Shown here piece by piece: positions 7,546 through 15,494 of a stretch of 64,000 bases of DNA (within the stretch, counting starts at the first letter, position 1; each line of letters starts with the position of its first letter). The notes beneath the pieces were generated by a model that saw only the letters and a list, made by a program, of their open reading frames with translations, did not search any database and had not been told where the DNA came from. Made by a program: the position numbers and the translations under genes. The DNA is from Gammaproteobacteria bacterium (lineage in GTDB: Bacteria > Pseudomonadota > Gammaproteobacteria > SZUA-140): positions 124,001-188,000 of the forward strand of contig JADJQS010000002.1 in the NCBI GenBank assembly GCA_016712635.1, given 5' to 3'.

Positions 7546-9036
7546 TTGAGTTTGAACCCCCTGCGGCGCCTCGCCTCCCAGACGGCCGTGTACGGCCTCA
7601 GCAGCGTCCTCGGGCGTTTCCTCAATTATCTGCTGGTCCCGCTGTTCACCTACTTTTTCTCACCGGCCGAGTACGGCGTGGTATCGGAATTCTACGCCTA
7701 CACCGGATTTCTCGCGGTGCTGCTGGTGCTCGGCCTGGAGACGGGCTACTTTCGATTCCGCGACAACTCCGCCGGCGCCACGGCGGATGCCGCTTACGCC
7801 ACGGCCCAGCGTTTTCTGTTTGGCGTCAACGCCGGCTTCTTCCTGCTCGTCGTCCTGTTCGCCCCGGTCATCGCCGATGCGCTGAACCATCGCGATCATC
7901 CGGATTATGTCGTCTGGATGGGCGCCATTCTCGCCCTCGACTCCATGGCGGCGGTCGCCTTCGCACGGCTGCGGGCGGAGGAACGGGCCTGGCGTTTTGC
8001 CGGTATCAAACTGATCGAGATCGTGGTCACGGTGGCGATGAACCTGTTCTTCATCGTGCTTTGCCGCGGCGCTTACGAACAGGATCCCGCCTCCGCCCTC
8101 GGCCGCCTCTGGAATCCGGAGATCGGCGTGGGCTACGTCTTTATCGCCAACCTCGTCGGCAGCGGGGTGAAGTGGCTGTTGCTGCTGCCTCAGTTACGCG
8201 GCGCCACCGCAGGATTCGACCGCGCCCTGTTCACGCGCATGATGCGCTACTCGCTCCCGATGACGGTGATCGGCTTCGCCGGGGTGATCAACGAGATGCT
8301 CGATCGCGCGATGATGAAGTACCTCCTGCCCTACGACTCCGAAACCAACCTGGCGCAGCTCGGCATCTACAGCGCGTGCTACAAGCTTTCGATCCTGATG
8401 TCGCTGTTCATCCAGGCCTTCCGTTATGCAGGCGAACCGTTTTTCTTCGCCCACGCCGGACGCGGAGACAGCCGGACACTGTACGCCCGCGTCATGACGG
8501 CATTCGTCATCTTCTGCGTGCTGATCTTCCTGCTGGTGACGCTTTACATCGATGTCTTCAAGTATTTCATCGGTGAGCCGTTTCGCACAGGCCTCGCGGT
8601 CGTGCCGGTGCTGCTGCTCGCGAACCTGTTCCTCGGGATCTACGTCAATCTTTCGATCTGGTACAAGCTGACGGACCGCACCCTCATGGGAGCCTGGGTG
8701 GCGGCGGGAGGCGCCGTGATCACGGTGGTCCTGAATCTGTGGTGGGTCCCGCTGCTGGGATACATGGGGGCCGCATGGGCCACGCTCGCCTGCTATACCA
8801 GCATGGCGGCGGTATCCTACCTGCTCGGGCGGCGCCATTACCCGGTGCCTTACGAACTCGGCCGTATCTTCGGCCACATCAGCCTGGGCCTCCTCCTCTA
8901 TTTCACCCACGGCGCAATCACCGCGGCCGGGATCCTCCCCTCGCTCGCCGGCGCCACCTTGTGTCTGGCCTTGTACCTAGCCATCGCCTACGCCGTGGAC
9001 GGCAGGAGACTGTTGCGCCCTCTGCGCGGTGGCTGA
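7546..9036 (+). CDS. Polysaccharide flippase (Wzx/MATE-like oligosaccharide exporter)
   Basis: A 496-residue integral membrane protein with about 12-14 hydrophobic segments across its length. The start (LASQTAVYGLSSVLGRFLNY, then PAEYGVVSEFYAY) is the standard first helix and loop of the polysaccharide biosynthesis / lipopolysaccharide flippase superfamily. Such proteins flip undecaprenyl-linked sugars across the inner membrane. No glycosyltransferases flank it, so the substrate is open. The start is a TTG (7546) with a second TTG two codons later and only a weak ribosome-binding site; either could be used. Confidence 0.8.
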   Translation: MSLNPLRRLASQTAVYGLSSVLGRFLNYLLVPLFTYFFSPAEYGVVSEFYAYTGFLAVLLVLGLETGYFRFRDNSAGATADAAYATAQRFLFGVNAGFFLLVVLFAPVIADALNHRDHPDYVVWMGAILALDSMAAVAFARLRAEERAWRFAGIKLIEIVVTVAMNLFFIVLCRGAYEQDPASALGRLWNPEIGVGYVFIANLVGSGVKWLLLLPQLRGATAGFDRALFTRMMRYSLPMTVIGFAGVINEMLDRAMMKYLLPYDSETNLAQLGIYSACYKLSILMSLFIQAFRYAGEPFFFAHAGRGDSRTLYARVMTAFVIFCVLIFLLVTLYIDVFKYFIGEPFRTGLAVVPVLLLANLFLGIYVNLSIWYKLTDRTLMGAWVAAGGAVITVVLNLWWVPLLGYMGAAWATLACYTSMAAVSYLLGRRHYPVPYELGRIFGHISLGLLLYFTHGAITAAGILPSLAGATLCLALYLAIAYAVDGRRLLRPLRGG

Positions 9037-9051
9037 GCCGGACCGCCCATT

Positions 9052-9594
9052 TTAAAACGCGATGCGCCGGAGCGAACTGCGCCGGTCAATGAAATGATGC
9101 TTGAGCGCGGCCAGCACGTGGACGACAATCAGCAGCGCGCAGGTATACGCCATGTAGCCGTGCAGGTCGAACAGCAGCTCGCGCGTGCCTTTACTCCATT
9201 GGCCGACAGGCGGGATTTCGATGTTGCGATACAACTCGACGGGCTCCCCGTCGGAGGCCACGAACAGAAACCCCAGCACCGGAATGAAGACGAGCGCGAG
9301 GATGAAAAACAGGTGGACGAGACGGGCCGCCGCCCGCTCCCGGGCCGCGAGCACAGCGGGCAAATCCGGGTTGGGGCTGATCCCGCGCCAGCCTATCCTG
9401 GCAAGGGCGAGGGTGAGGACGCCCAGGCCCAGCGTTTCGTGCAGCTCCAGCAGGCGCCAGTACAAAACGCTTTCCTCACTGAGTCCGCCCAGGTACCAGC
9501 CGAGGGGAATCTGCACCAGCACAGGCACGGCGATCAGCCAGTGCAGCAGCTTCGAGACCAGTCCGTAGGATTCACGGCTATTGCGGAGGATCAT
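9052..9594 (-). CDS. Cytochrome b561
   Basis: A 180-residue four-helix membrane haem protein. Likely haem-ligand His residues are in KLLHWLIA (first helix) and DLHGYMAY / VVHVLAALKHHF (last helices), and ELHETLG is conserved. It resembles bacterial YodB/CybB-type cytochromes, which pass electrons from quinol. The ATG at 9594 (MILRNSRESYG) matches the usual family start; an ATG at 9609 would add five residues. It converges on the flippase gene with a 15-bp gap, and no redox partner is adjacent. Confidence 0.85.
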   Translation of the reverse strand: MILRNSRESYGLVSKLLHWLIAVPVLVQIPLGWYLGGLSEESVLYWRLLELHETLGLGVLTLALARIGWRGISPNPDLPAVLAARERAAARLVHLFFILALVFIPVLGFLFVASDGEPVELYRNIEIPPVGQWSKGTRELLFDLHGYMAYTCALLIVVHVLAALKHHFIDRRSSLRRIAF

Positions 9595-9685
9595 GCGCAG
9601 GGCGTACATCGGGCATGCGGCGGGGGCATGCCGTATTGTACCGCCGCGACACGGAACAGCAAGTGCGCGACGGGCGCGCCGCTCC

Positions 9686-10708
9686 CTATTCGGACTCGAT
9701 CATGACCTGGTTGCGGCCATTGTTCTTCGCCGCATAGAGCGCCATGTCGGCGCGGTGGATCAGGCTGTCGGCGCTGTCGCCCTGGCGATAACACGCCACC
9801 CCGACGGATATCGTGACCACGCCGAGTGTCGAGCCGTTGTCCGCGCGCCGGACGCGGATCCGCTCCACCTTCAGGCGGATCTGCTCCGCCAGCTTCCGCG
9901 CGTTATTGAGCGAGGTGTTCGGCAGCAGTATCGCGAACTCCTCCCCGCCGTATCGCGCCGCGGTATCGCCCCCCTTGACCGTGGCGTTCATGGTCTGCGC
10001 AACCTGCCGGATGACCTTGTCGCCGAGCAGGTGGCCGTAATTGTCGTTGATGTTCTTGAAATGGTCGATATCAGCCAGAAGCAGGCACAGGTTGCCATGC
10101 GCGTCAGGAACATGGCGCGCGAGGTCGAACCGTTCTAGGAACACCTTGCGGTTCACCAGGCCGGTGAGCGCGTCGATGATCGTTTCCTCGCGCACCAGGC
10201 GCAACTGCTCCTTGAGCGATGCCATTTCCCGGGTCTTTTCGGACAGCTCATTCTGCAGCACGGAGAGCGAAGAGCGCATGGAGCGTGTTTCCGTCAGCAG
10301 CTCCTTGATCACGGCCTGCAGGCTCTCGATGCCGGGCTTCTCCTCGAGCTGCGTGGAATAGTGCGCCAGCGAATGATCGAACTGGGACGAGCGTTCGCCC
10401 GCCTCCCGGGTCGACACCGCGATATGCGCCAGGATCTTCTCAAGCTCGTCGTGCACGCGCTGGGTGGCATCCGCATCGCAATCCGAGACGTATTTGCTGT
10501 ACAGCGCCTCCGTCATTTCGTCGGTCAGCAGCACCCCCTTTTCCTGTAGCCGGTTCAGCTCCTCCGACAACAGATTGTTGGCGCCCGAAACATGTTCATA
10601 CCAGACTGAAAAGCTCAGCGGATGATGTCCGGCTTTCTGACGGGCCATGTGCATGATGGCGAGGCGGAGGAACTCCGCGCTCTTCTCGACTGACTCCGTG
10701 TATTTCAT
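9686..10708 (-). CDS. Diguanylate cyclase (GGDEF protein)
   Basis: A 340-residue soluble protein. The N-terminal helical region (about 1-115) resembles the sensor part of DgcQ/PleD-independent cyclases (HPLSFSVWYEHVSGAN). A coiled coil follows at about 125-170, then a GGDEF domain with active site GGEEF in ARYGGEEFAILL. It should make c-di-GMP from two GTP. The inhibitory I-site (RxxD five residues before the motif) reads KGGD, so product inhibition may be weak. No transmembrane segment is visible. It lies just downstream of the GGDEF-EAL protein on the same strand (56 bp apart). Confidence 0.9.
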   Translation of the reverse strand: MKYTESVEKSAEFLRLAIMHMARQKAGHHPLSFSVWYEHVSGANNLLSEELNRLQEKGVLLTDEMTEALYSKYVSDCDADATQRVHDELEKILAHIAVSTREAGERSSQFDHSLAHYSTQLEEKPGIESLQAVIKELLTETRSMRSSLSVLQNELSEKTREMASLKEQLRLVREETIIDALTGLVNRKVFLERFDLARHVPDAHGNLCLLLADIDHFKNINDNYGHLLGDKVIRQVAQTMNATVKGGDTAARYGGEEFAILLPNTSLNNARKLAEQIRLKVERIRVRRADNGSTLGVVTISVGVACYRQGDSADSLIHRADMALYAAKNNGRNQVMIESE

Positions 10709-10763
10709 GATGCCTTTCCCGATTGCCTAAGGAATGATTGTCTTCGCTCTTGCCCGGCGCCGC

Positions 10764-12842
10764 CTACGCGGACCCGCTGCGCGCCCTCGCACCCCGCGCC
10801 GCCGGAATCAGCAGCGCGGCGAACTCGGACGCCGCCATCGGTTTTCCGAACAGATAACCCTGTACCTCGTTGCAGCGTTCCCTGACGAGAAAATCACGCT
10901 GCGCTGTGGTCTCCACCCCTTCGGCGATCACCTCGAGCTGCATCGCATGGGCGAGTCCGATAACCGAGCGCGCGATCGCGGCGTCGTCTTCGTCATCCGG
11001 CAGCCCGCTCACGAAGGTGCGGTCGATCTTGAGGCGGTCGATGGGAAGCTTCTTAAGATACGCGAGTGACGAGTTCCCGATGCCGAAGTCGTCGATGGCG
11101 AGCTGAACCCCCAGCTCGCGCAGCGATTCCAGCACGGGCACCACGGTCCGCGATTGTCCCATGATAAAGGTCTCGGTGATCTCCAGTTCCAGGCAGCGCG
11201 GCGACAAGCCGGTGTCCGCGAGCACTCTCCGCACCATGCCCAGAAAATCCGCCCGCTGCAGCTGGGGGCCGGCGATATTGACAGCAATACGGCTGAAGTC
11301 ATATCCCTGATCCAGCCACTCTCTCGCCTGGCTGCAGGCCCTGTGCATCACCCATTCCCCGATGGGAACAATCAAACCCGACTCTTCGGCGACGGGGATG
11401 AAACGGGCCGGCGACACCATGCCCCATTCCGGATGCTTCCAGCGTACCAGGGCCTCGGCCCCGATCAATCGCCCGTCGGCAAGGCGGATCTGCGGCTGGT
11501 AGTGCAGCTGCAATTCGCCGTTTTCGAGCGCGCGCCGCAGGTGCTCCTCGATCTGGATGCGCTCCATTGCCTTCTCGGTAAGCTCCTGGGTGTAGAACTT
11601 GAAGGTATTCCGTCCCTGTTCCTTGCTCTGATACATGGCGGCGTCGGCGTTGCGCAGCAGGACGGTGACGTCATTTCCATCGGCGGGATAGATACTGATG
11701 CCGATGCTGATGGTCATGGCGATGTCGTGGTCCCCGATCTGAAACGATTTTTCCAGGGACTGGATCACGCGCTCGGCCATATATGCCGCATTGGCGGCGT
11801 CCTTCAGATCCTCCATCACCAGGACGAACTCGTCGCCGCCGATGCGCGCCAGCGTATCGTCGTCACGGCAGACCGCATGGATCCGGCTGGTGACCTGCTG
11901 CAGCAACTGGTCGCCCGCGGCATGTCCCAGGCTGTCGTTCACGTGCTTGAAGCGGTCCAGGTCCAGGAACAGCACCGCCACCATGGTCTGCGACCGTTCC
12001 GCCTTGTCCATGGCATGCTTGAGGCGGTCCAGCAGCAGGATGCGATTGGGCAGCTCGGTAAGGGAATCGTGATAAGCCAGGTATTCCAGCCTGGCCTCGG
12101 CCTCCTTGGCGTCGCTGATATCGGCGAACACGCCGACGTAATGGCTGGTCTCGCCCTTCGGGCCACGGACCTGGCTCAATGACAGCAAGGCGGGGAACGC
12201 CTCCCCGTTGCGACGGCGGATCAGGGTCTCGCCCTGCCAGTGCCCGGCGGCCCCCAGTTCACTGAACATTTCCCGGTAGAAACCCGGCCGTGGATCGGGG
12301 GACTCGAGGAAATCGGGACTGACCCCCAGGACGTCCTGTTCCGGATAGCCGGTGATTTCACAAAAGGCGCGATTGACGGCCAGAATCACCCGGTTGGGGT
12401 CGGTGATAATGATGCCCTCGCGGGTATTCTCGAACACCTTTGCCGCGAGCTGGAGGTGCAGTTCTGATTGCTTACGTTCGGTGATGTCGCGCCAGACGAC
12501 GTGCACCATCTGCCGGTTGTTCCAGCGGACCGGGGTCAACAGGACCTCCACCGGAAAATTCTCCCCGTCCGCCCGCGTATGTATCCACTCGAAGCGATGG
12601 CTTCCCTGGCTCTTGGCGAGGGATATCATCTCGTTCGCCTTTTCCTCCGAGTGGCGGCCATCGGGCTGCAGCTGCGGCGAGATCTCCCAGGGATGCGTGT
12701 TCAGCAGCGCTTCGCGCGAATTCATGCGCATCATTTCCACGGCAGCCCGGTTGCACTCGACGAAACGGTTGCCCTCGATCAGCAACAGGGCATCGGCGGT
12801 CTCCTCGAACAGCGCGCTGAACTGCGCCTCGCTCTCGCGCAT
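10764..12842 (-). CDS. PAS-PAS-GGDEF-EAL c-di-GMP protein, C-terminal part of a frameshifted gene
   Basis: A 692-codon frame with PAS domains at about 1-120 and 125-245, GGDEF at about 255-420 (active site RIGGDEFVLVM) and EAL at about 435-680 (EAL in GAEALVRWKHP; DDFGIGNSSLAYLK; EGVETTAQ). Both catalytic motifs are intact, so it may be bifunctional or a phosphodiesterase. Its true N-terminus is the overlapping frame ending near 12871: reading L V E Q R T R S M R E S E A Q just upstream of the nominal ATG joins the two frames. The nominal start at 12842 has no ribosome-binding site. Confidence 0.85.
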   Translation of the reverse strand: MRESEAQFSALFEETADALLLIEGNRFVECNRAAVEMMRMNSREALLNTHPWEISPQLQPDGRHSEEKANEMISLAKSQGSHRFEWIHTRADGENFPVEVLLTPVRWNNRQMVHVVWRDITERKQSELHLQLAAKVFENTREGIIITDPNRVILAVNRAFCEITGYPEQDVLGVSPDFLESPDPRPGFYREMFSELGAAGHWQGETLIRRRNGEAFPALLSLSQVRGPKGETSHYVGVFADISDAKEAEARLEYLAYHDSLTELPNRILLLDRLKHAMDKAERSQTMVAVLFLDLDRFKHVNDSLGHAAGDQLLQQVTSRIHAVCRDDDTLARIGGDEFVLVMEDLKDAANAAYMAERVIQSLEKSFQIGDHDIAMTISIGISIYPADGNDVTVLLRNADAAMYQSKEQGRNTFKFYTQELTEKAMERIQIEEHLRRALENGELQLHYQPQIRLADGRLIGAEALVRWKHPEWGMVSPARFIPVAEESGLIVPIGEWVMHRACSQAREWLDQGYDFSRIAVNIAGPQLQRADFLGMVRRVLADTGLSPRCLELEITETFIMGQSRTVVPVLESLRELGVQLAIDDFGIGNSSLAYLKKLPIDRLKIDRTFVSGLPDDEDDAAIARSVIGLAHAMQLEVIAEGVETTAQRDFLVRERCNEVQGYLFGKPMAASEFAALLIPAARGARARSGSA

Positions 12843-14202
12843 TGATCGTGTCCGCTGCTCGACCAGCTGCCTCCAGGTCCCTGGTATGGCTGCGCACCTG
12901 ATCGGTCATCTGCCCGAACGCGGTCGCCAGACGGCCGATCTCGTCATCCGCGTGGCGGTCCAGGGTGGAGGCAAGCGATTCGATGCCGCGGCCGCCCTCG
13001 GCCGCGATCGCGCTCGCCTGTTTTTCGAGCCGCTCCAGCGGCCTGACCAGCAGACGGCGCACCGCGAGCAGCATGATGAGCAGCCCGAGTCCGGTGACGG
13101 CGATGCCGCCCGCGAGCAGCAGCCGCGCGGACTGGGCGGCCTGCGCGCGTATCGTGGCGCGCGGAAAGACCGTCACGAAATACCAGCCCGTCGGTTGCAG
13201 CCGGGTATATGCCAGCCATTGATCCCCGGTCTCGTCGCTGAGCACCCCGTCAGAATCCTTCCCTGCGAGCACCGCAGCGAAGATCCTGTTCAGGGCGGCA
13301 TCACCGGACTCCTGGATCTTGTAGAGTCCTTCGTTCCGCATCAACTGAGCCAGGTGTTCATCATCGGCGATCAGCCGGCCATCGGGCCGGAAGATCATGT
13401 TGTAGGCGCCTTCGGGACGGTTCAGGCTGACGCTCGCAAACAGGTCGTCGAGCAGGATGTCCGTCCCCACGGTGGCGATATGCCTTCCCTGATGGTCTAT
13501 CGGGACCTCGCAGGAAGCCATCCAAGCCTTGGCAGGCGCATCGTAATAGATCCCGGTCCAGACCGGTCCGCGCGCGGGGTTGTGCACAGGATCGGCGATG
13601 TAGAACCATTCCTCTCCGGCAAGATCCAGTTCCGCGCCCGCGTTCTGGGTCCAGGTGACCGCAGGCCAGTAGTCCAGGCTCACCTTCTCCGGGAGCGAAA
13701 CATAGAGATTGGGAAAGCGCACGCGCCACAAGGGCCCGCGCTTGGCGAGCAGTGTCAGGCCAAGGACGGCGCGACGCTTCAGGTCGGGAGTGAGCGCAAC
13801 CTCGGGCGATATGAAACCGCCAATCCCCTCGACCCAGCCGGTGCCCTCAAGGTTCGCGCCGCTGTAATAGCTGGGCCGTACGCGCAGGGTTCCATCGTCC
13901 CGGTCCTCGAACATCCGGTCAAAATCACGCGCAACAGCGGACGGATCGACGTCACGTTGCAAACCCGCCAGGAAATCCTCCCGGAAGGCGAGCAGCCCGT
14001 CTTCCGTAAGCTGGAAAAGGGCGCTTTCCTGCTGGCCGCGGTCGGAGACATAGCGCTGCAGATATTCGGCCGCCTGGTGCTGGTGGCTGTCCAGTTGGCG
14101 CGCATAGATCAGCCACGCCCCGGCCGCGAAACCCAGCATCACGGGCATGACAGCGTACAGGGTGATGCGGGCGCTAAGCGACTTCCAGCCTCGAATCTGC
14201 AT
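12472..14202 (-). CDS. dCache-HAMP sensor, N-terminal part of the frameshifted GGDEF-EAL gene
   Basis: Residues 1 to about 445 form a membrane sensor: TM1 (ARITLYAVMPVMLGFAAGAW), a large periplasmic dCache domain (about 40-355, with PSYYSGANLEGTGW and TVGTDILLDDLFASV), TM2 (LLLAGGIAVTGLGLLIMLLA) and HAMP (RLLVRPLERLEKQASAIAAE). The meaningful reading ends at HTRDLE, about 12872; the rest of the frame is out-of-phase translation of the PAS region. Removing one G in GGAGGCAGC gives HTRDLEQLVEQRTRSMRESE, joining it to the PAS-PAS-GGDEF-EAL frame as one protein of about 1,130 residues. The start at 14202 has a weak ribosome-binding site. Confidence 0.75.
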   Translation of the reverse strand: MQIRGWKSLSARITLYAVMPVMLGFAAGAWLIYARQLDSHQHQAAEYLQRYVSDRGQQESALFQLTEDGLLAFREDFLAGLQRDVDPSAVARDFDRMFEDRDDGTLRVRPSYYSGANLEGTGWVEGIGGFISPEVALTPDLKRRAVLGLTLLAKRGPLWRVRFPNLYVSLPEKVSLDYWPAVTWTQNAGAELDLAGEEWFYIADPVHNPARGPVWTGIYYDAPAKAWMASCEVPIDHQGRHIATVGTDILLDDLFASVSLNRPEGAYNMIFRPDGRLIADDEHLAQLMRNEGLYKIQESGDAALNRIFAAVLAGKDSDGVLSDETGDQWLAYTRLQPTGWYFVTVFPRATIRAQAAQSARLLLAGGIAVTGLGLLIMLLAVRRLLVRPLERLEKQASAIAAEGGRGIESLASTLDRHADDEIGRLATAFGQMTDQVRSHTRDLEAAGRAADTINARERGAVQRAVRGDRRCPVADRGQPFRRVQPGCRGNDAHEFARSAAEHASLGDLAAAAARWPPLGGKGERDDIPRQEPGKPSLRVDTYAGGRGEFSGGGPVDPGPLEQPADGARRLARHHRT

Positions 14203-14401
14203 GAACACCAACCATCGACTTTATTGATTTACACACAAGTTAGCGTCAAAAACCTAAAACCGATTAAATCATTTATTCCTGGCGTGGCGGTCGGATATTG
14301 CCGAGCCGGTGAATCGCTGGCTTAACGGGGATAGACGAAAAGCGGTACAAGCCCCGCCCGGGCGTAAATTCGCAGACGAGGAACGCGTGCCCGGACCGGA
14401 T

Positions 14402-14433
14402 AAAAAAAGACCCGTTCCGAAAGGGAACGGGTC
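14402..14433 (-). terminator. Intrinsic terminator after the 46-residue gene
   Basis: GACCCGTTCC and GGAACGGGTC make a perfect 10-bp stem with a 5-base loop; on the minus strand it is followed by TTTTTTTA. It lies about 150 bp downstream of the small minus-strand gene at 14586-14726 and insulates it from the sensor gene. Confidence 0.85.
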
Positions 14434-14585
14434 ATCCCAGGAGGGACAGAGGGAGTGGGAGACTAAATGATGATGCGAAAATCGATGAATTCAGGGACAT
14501 TCCCCGGCAATCCGCCCCTAAACAGGGTGCACATCCTTGTGCCAGGGACCAGTCCATGTGAACGGTGCGCCCGAACGCCCATGTT

Positions 14586-14726
14586 TCAGCCTTCCGGCAG
14601 GCGCAGGCGCATGACCCGGCCGTCGAACGACACGATCAGAGGCGCCTGACCCGGCTTGGCCGCCCGGGCCGCCTTTTTCGAGGGATTCGCTTTCGGGGAA
14701 AACAATTTTTTGATGAAACGGCTCAT
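14586..14726 (-). CDS. 46-residue basic small protein of unknown function
   Basis: The frame reads MSRFIKKLFSPKANPSKKAA, an Ala/Lys/Pro linker, then PLIVSFDGRVMRLRLPEG. It is too short for standard gene calling but has a perfect Shine-Dalgarno (AGGAGG, five bases before the ATG), an AT-rich upstream region with an inverted repeat, and its own strong terminator. The N-terminus could form a short basic amphipathic helix. I do not recognise it and infer no function. Confidence 0.65.
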   Translation of the reverse strand: MSRFIKKLFSPKANPSKKAARAAKPGQAPLIVSFDGRVMRLRLPEG

Positions 14727-14795
14727 ATTTCCTCCTCTACAAACCCATCCAGACATTGGATCATACGAACATCAAATTTTTATGAATCATAACTC

Positions 14796-14832
14796 CGGAA
14801 TATGAATAAATCAAATATTTTCATATATTCCG
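14796..14832. repeat. Inverted repeat upstream of the 46-residue gene
   Basis: CGGAATATGAATA (14796-14808) is mirrored by TTCATATATTCCG (14820-14832) with one 2-base mismatch region, inside a strongly AT-rich stretch 70-106 bp upstream of the small gene's ATG. It could be a regulator binding site or a hairpin in the leader. Confidence 0.4.
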
Positions 14833-15013
14833 AGAAAAAAATATAAAGATAATTACAAACAAACACTTAATAAATTCCGGCCGATGTGGATGCCGCTTGA
14901 GAGGGGTATTCATGAAGGAAAATCGCGCCGCCGAGGGTGAATGCTCCGGAAGGCATGCCCGGGCCCGCCGCCGGAGGATTCGGAGGATCGGGAATGCACG
15001 TCCGCTGACGCGG

Positions 15014-15478
15014 CTATGCAGCGGGTACTGCCCCGGCGCGCCACCCCGTCGCGGCATCCCCCGTCCCGATCCTGATCACCCGCGGCCAGCGCGAATGCAG
15101 CGGATCCTCGCCGTCGGGCTCTATCATCACGATATAGACGCGCAGCGACCGATCCGTATCGCGGGCCAGCAGGCCCTGCAGGCATTGACCGCGCACAAGC
15201 TCATAAGCGCGCTCCCGCCCCTTCCGGTCCGGTTCGAAGAAACCCAGTACCGGTACCCGTACCGGCCGGGGAAACCAGCGATCCCACGCACCCGCCGTCA
15301 CCGTCTCGATGCGCGCCCACCCGCCGGCCGGCAGGGTTCCCTCCTCTAAGCGGCGCCGGCCCCAGGTCACCAGCCGGGCGCCGCCGGAACGGGTCATGAC
15401 GGGCAGGCACGCCGCGGCGTCTGCGAAGGAAACGCACTGTTCGCTGTTTCCGAACAGATAACGTACGGCGCGACACAT
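15014..15478 (-). CDS. Short SRAP-like (YedK/HMCES-related) SOS cassette protein
   Basis: A 154-residue protein starting MCRAVRY; Cys2 is the DNA-crosslinking residue in SRAP proteins, which bind abasic sites in single-stranded DNA. Other SRAP landmarks: VTWGRRRLEEG (RWGL motif), WARIETV (normally NARAET), VLGFFEPDRKG (GFYEW, Glu), LQGLLA (FAGL) and LHSRWPRVI (H-x-R-x-P, His). The Asn of NAR is replaced, so this is a shortened, divergent member. It ends the lexA-polymerase-SRAP cassette, 16 bp after the polymerase stop. The start at 15478 places Cys at position 2. Confidence 0.6.
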   Translation of the reverse strand: MCRAVRYLFGNSEQCVSFADAAACLPVMTRSGGARLVTWGRRRLEEGTLPAGGWARIETVTAGAWDRWFPRPVRVPVLGFFEPDRKGRERAYELVRGQCLQGLLARDTDRSLRVYIVMIEPDGEDPLHSRWPRVIRIGTGDAATGWRAGAVPAA

Positions 15479-15494
15479 GCCCGGACCGTCTGGC

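Noticed and set aside
10764..14202. Programmed ribosomal frameshift in the GGDEF-EAL gene
   Set aside because: No slippery heptamer or stop-codon context is present; a simple one-base insertion explains it.
14897..15349. A 150-codon plus-strand frame
   Set aside because: Lies antisense to the SRAP-like gene for most of its length and is Arg-rich with no family signal.
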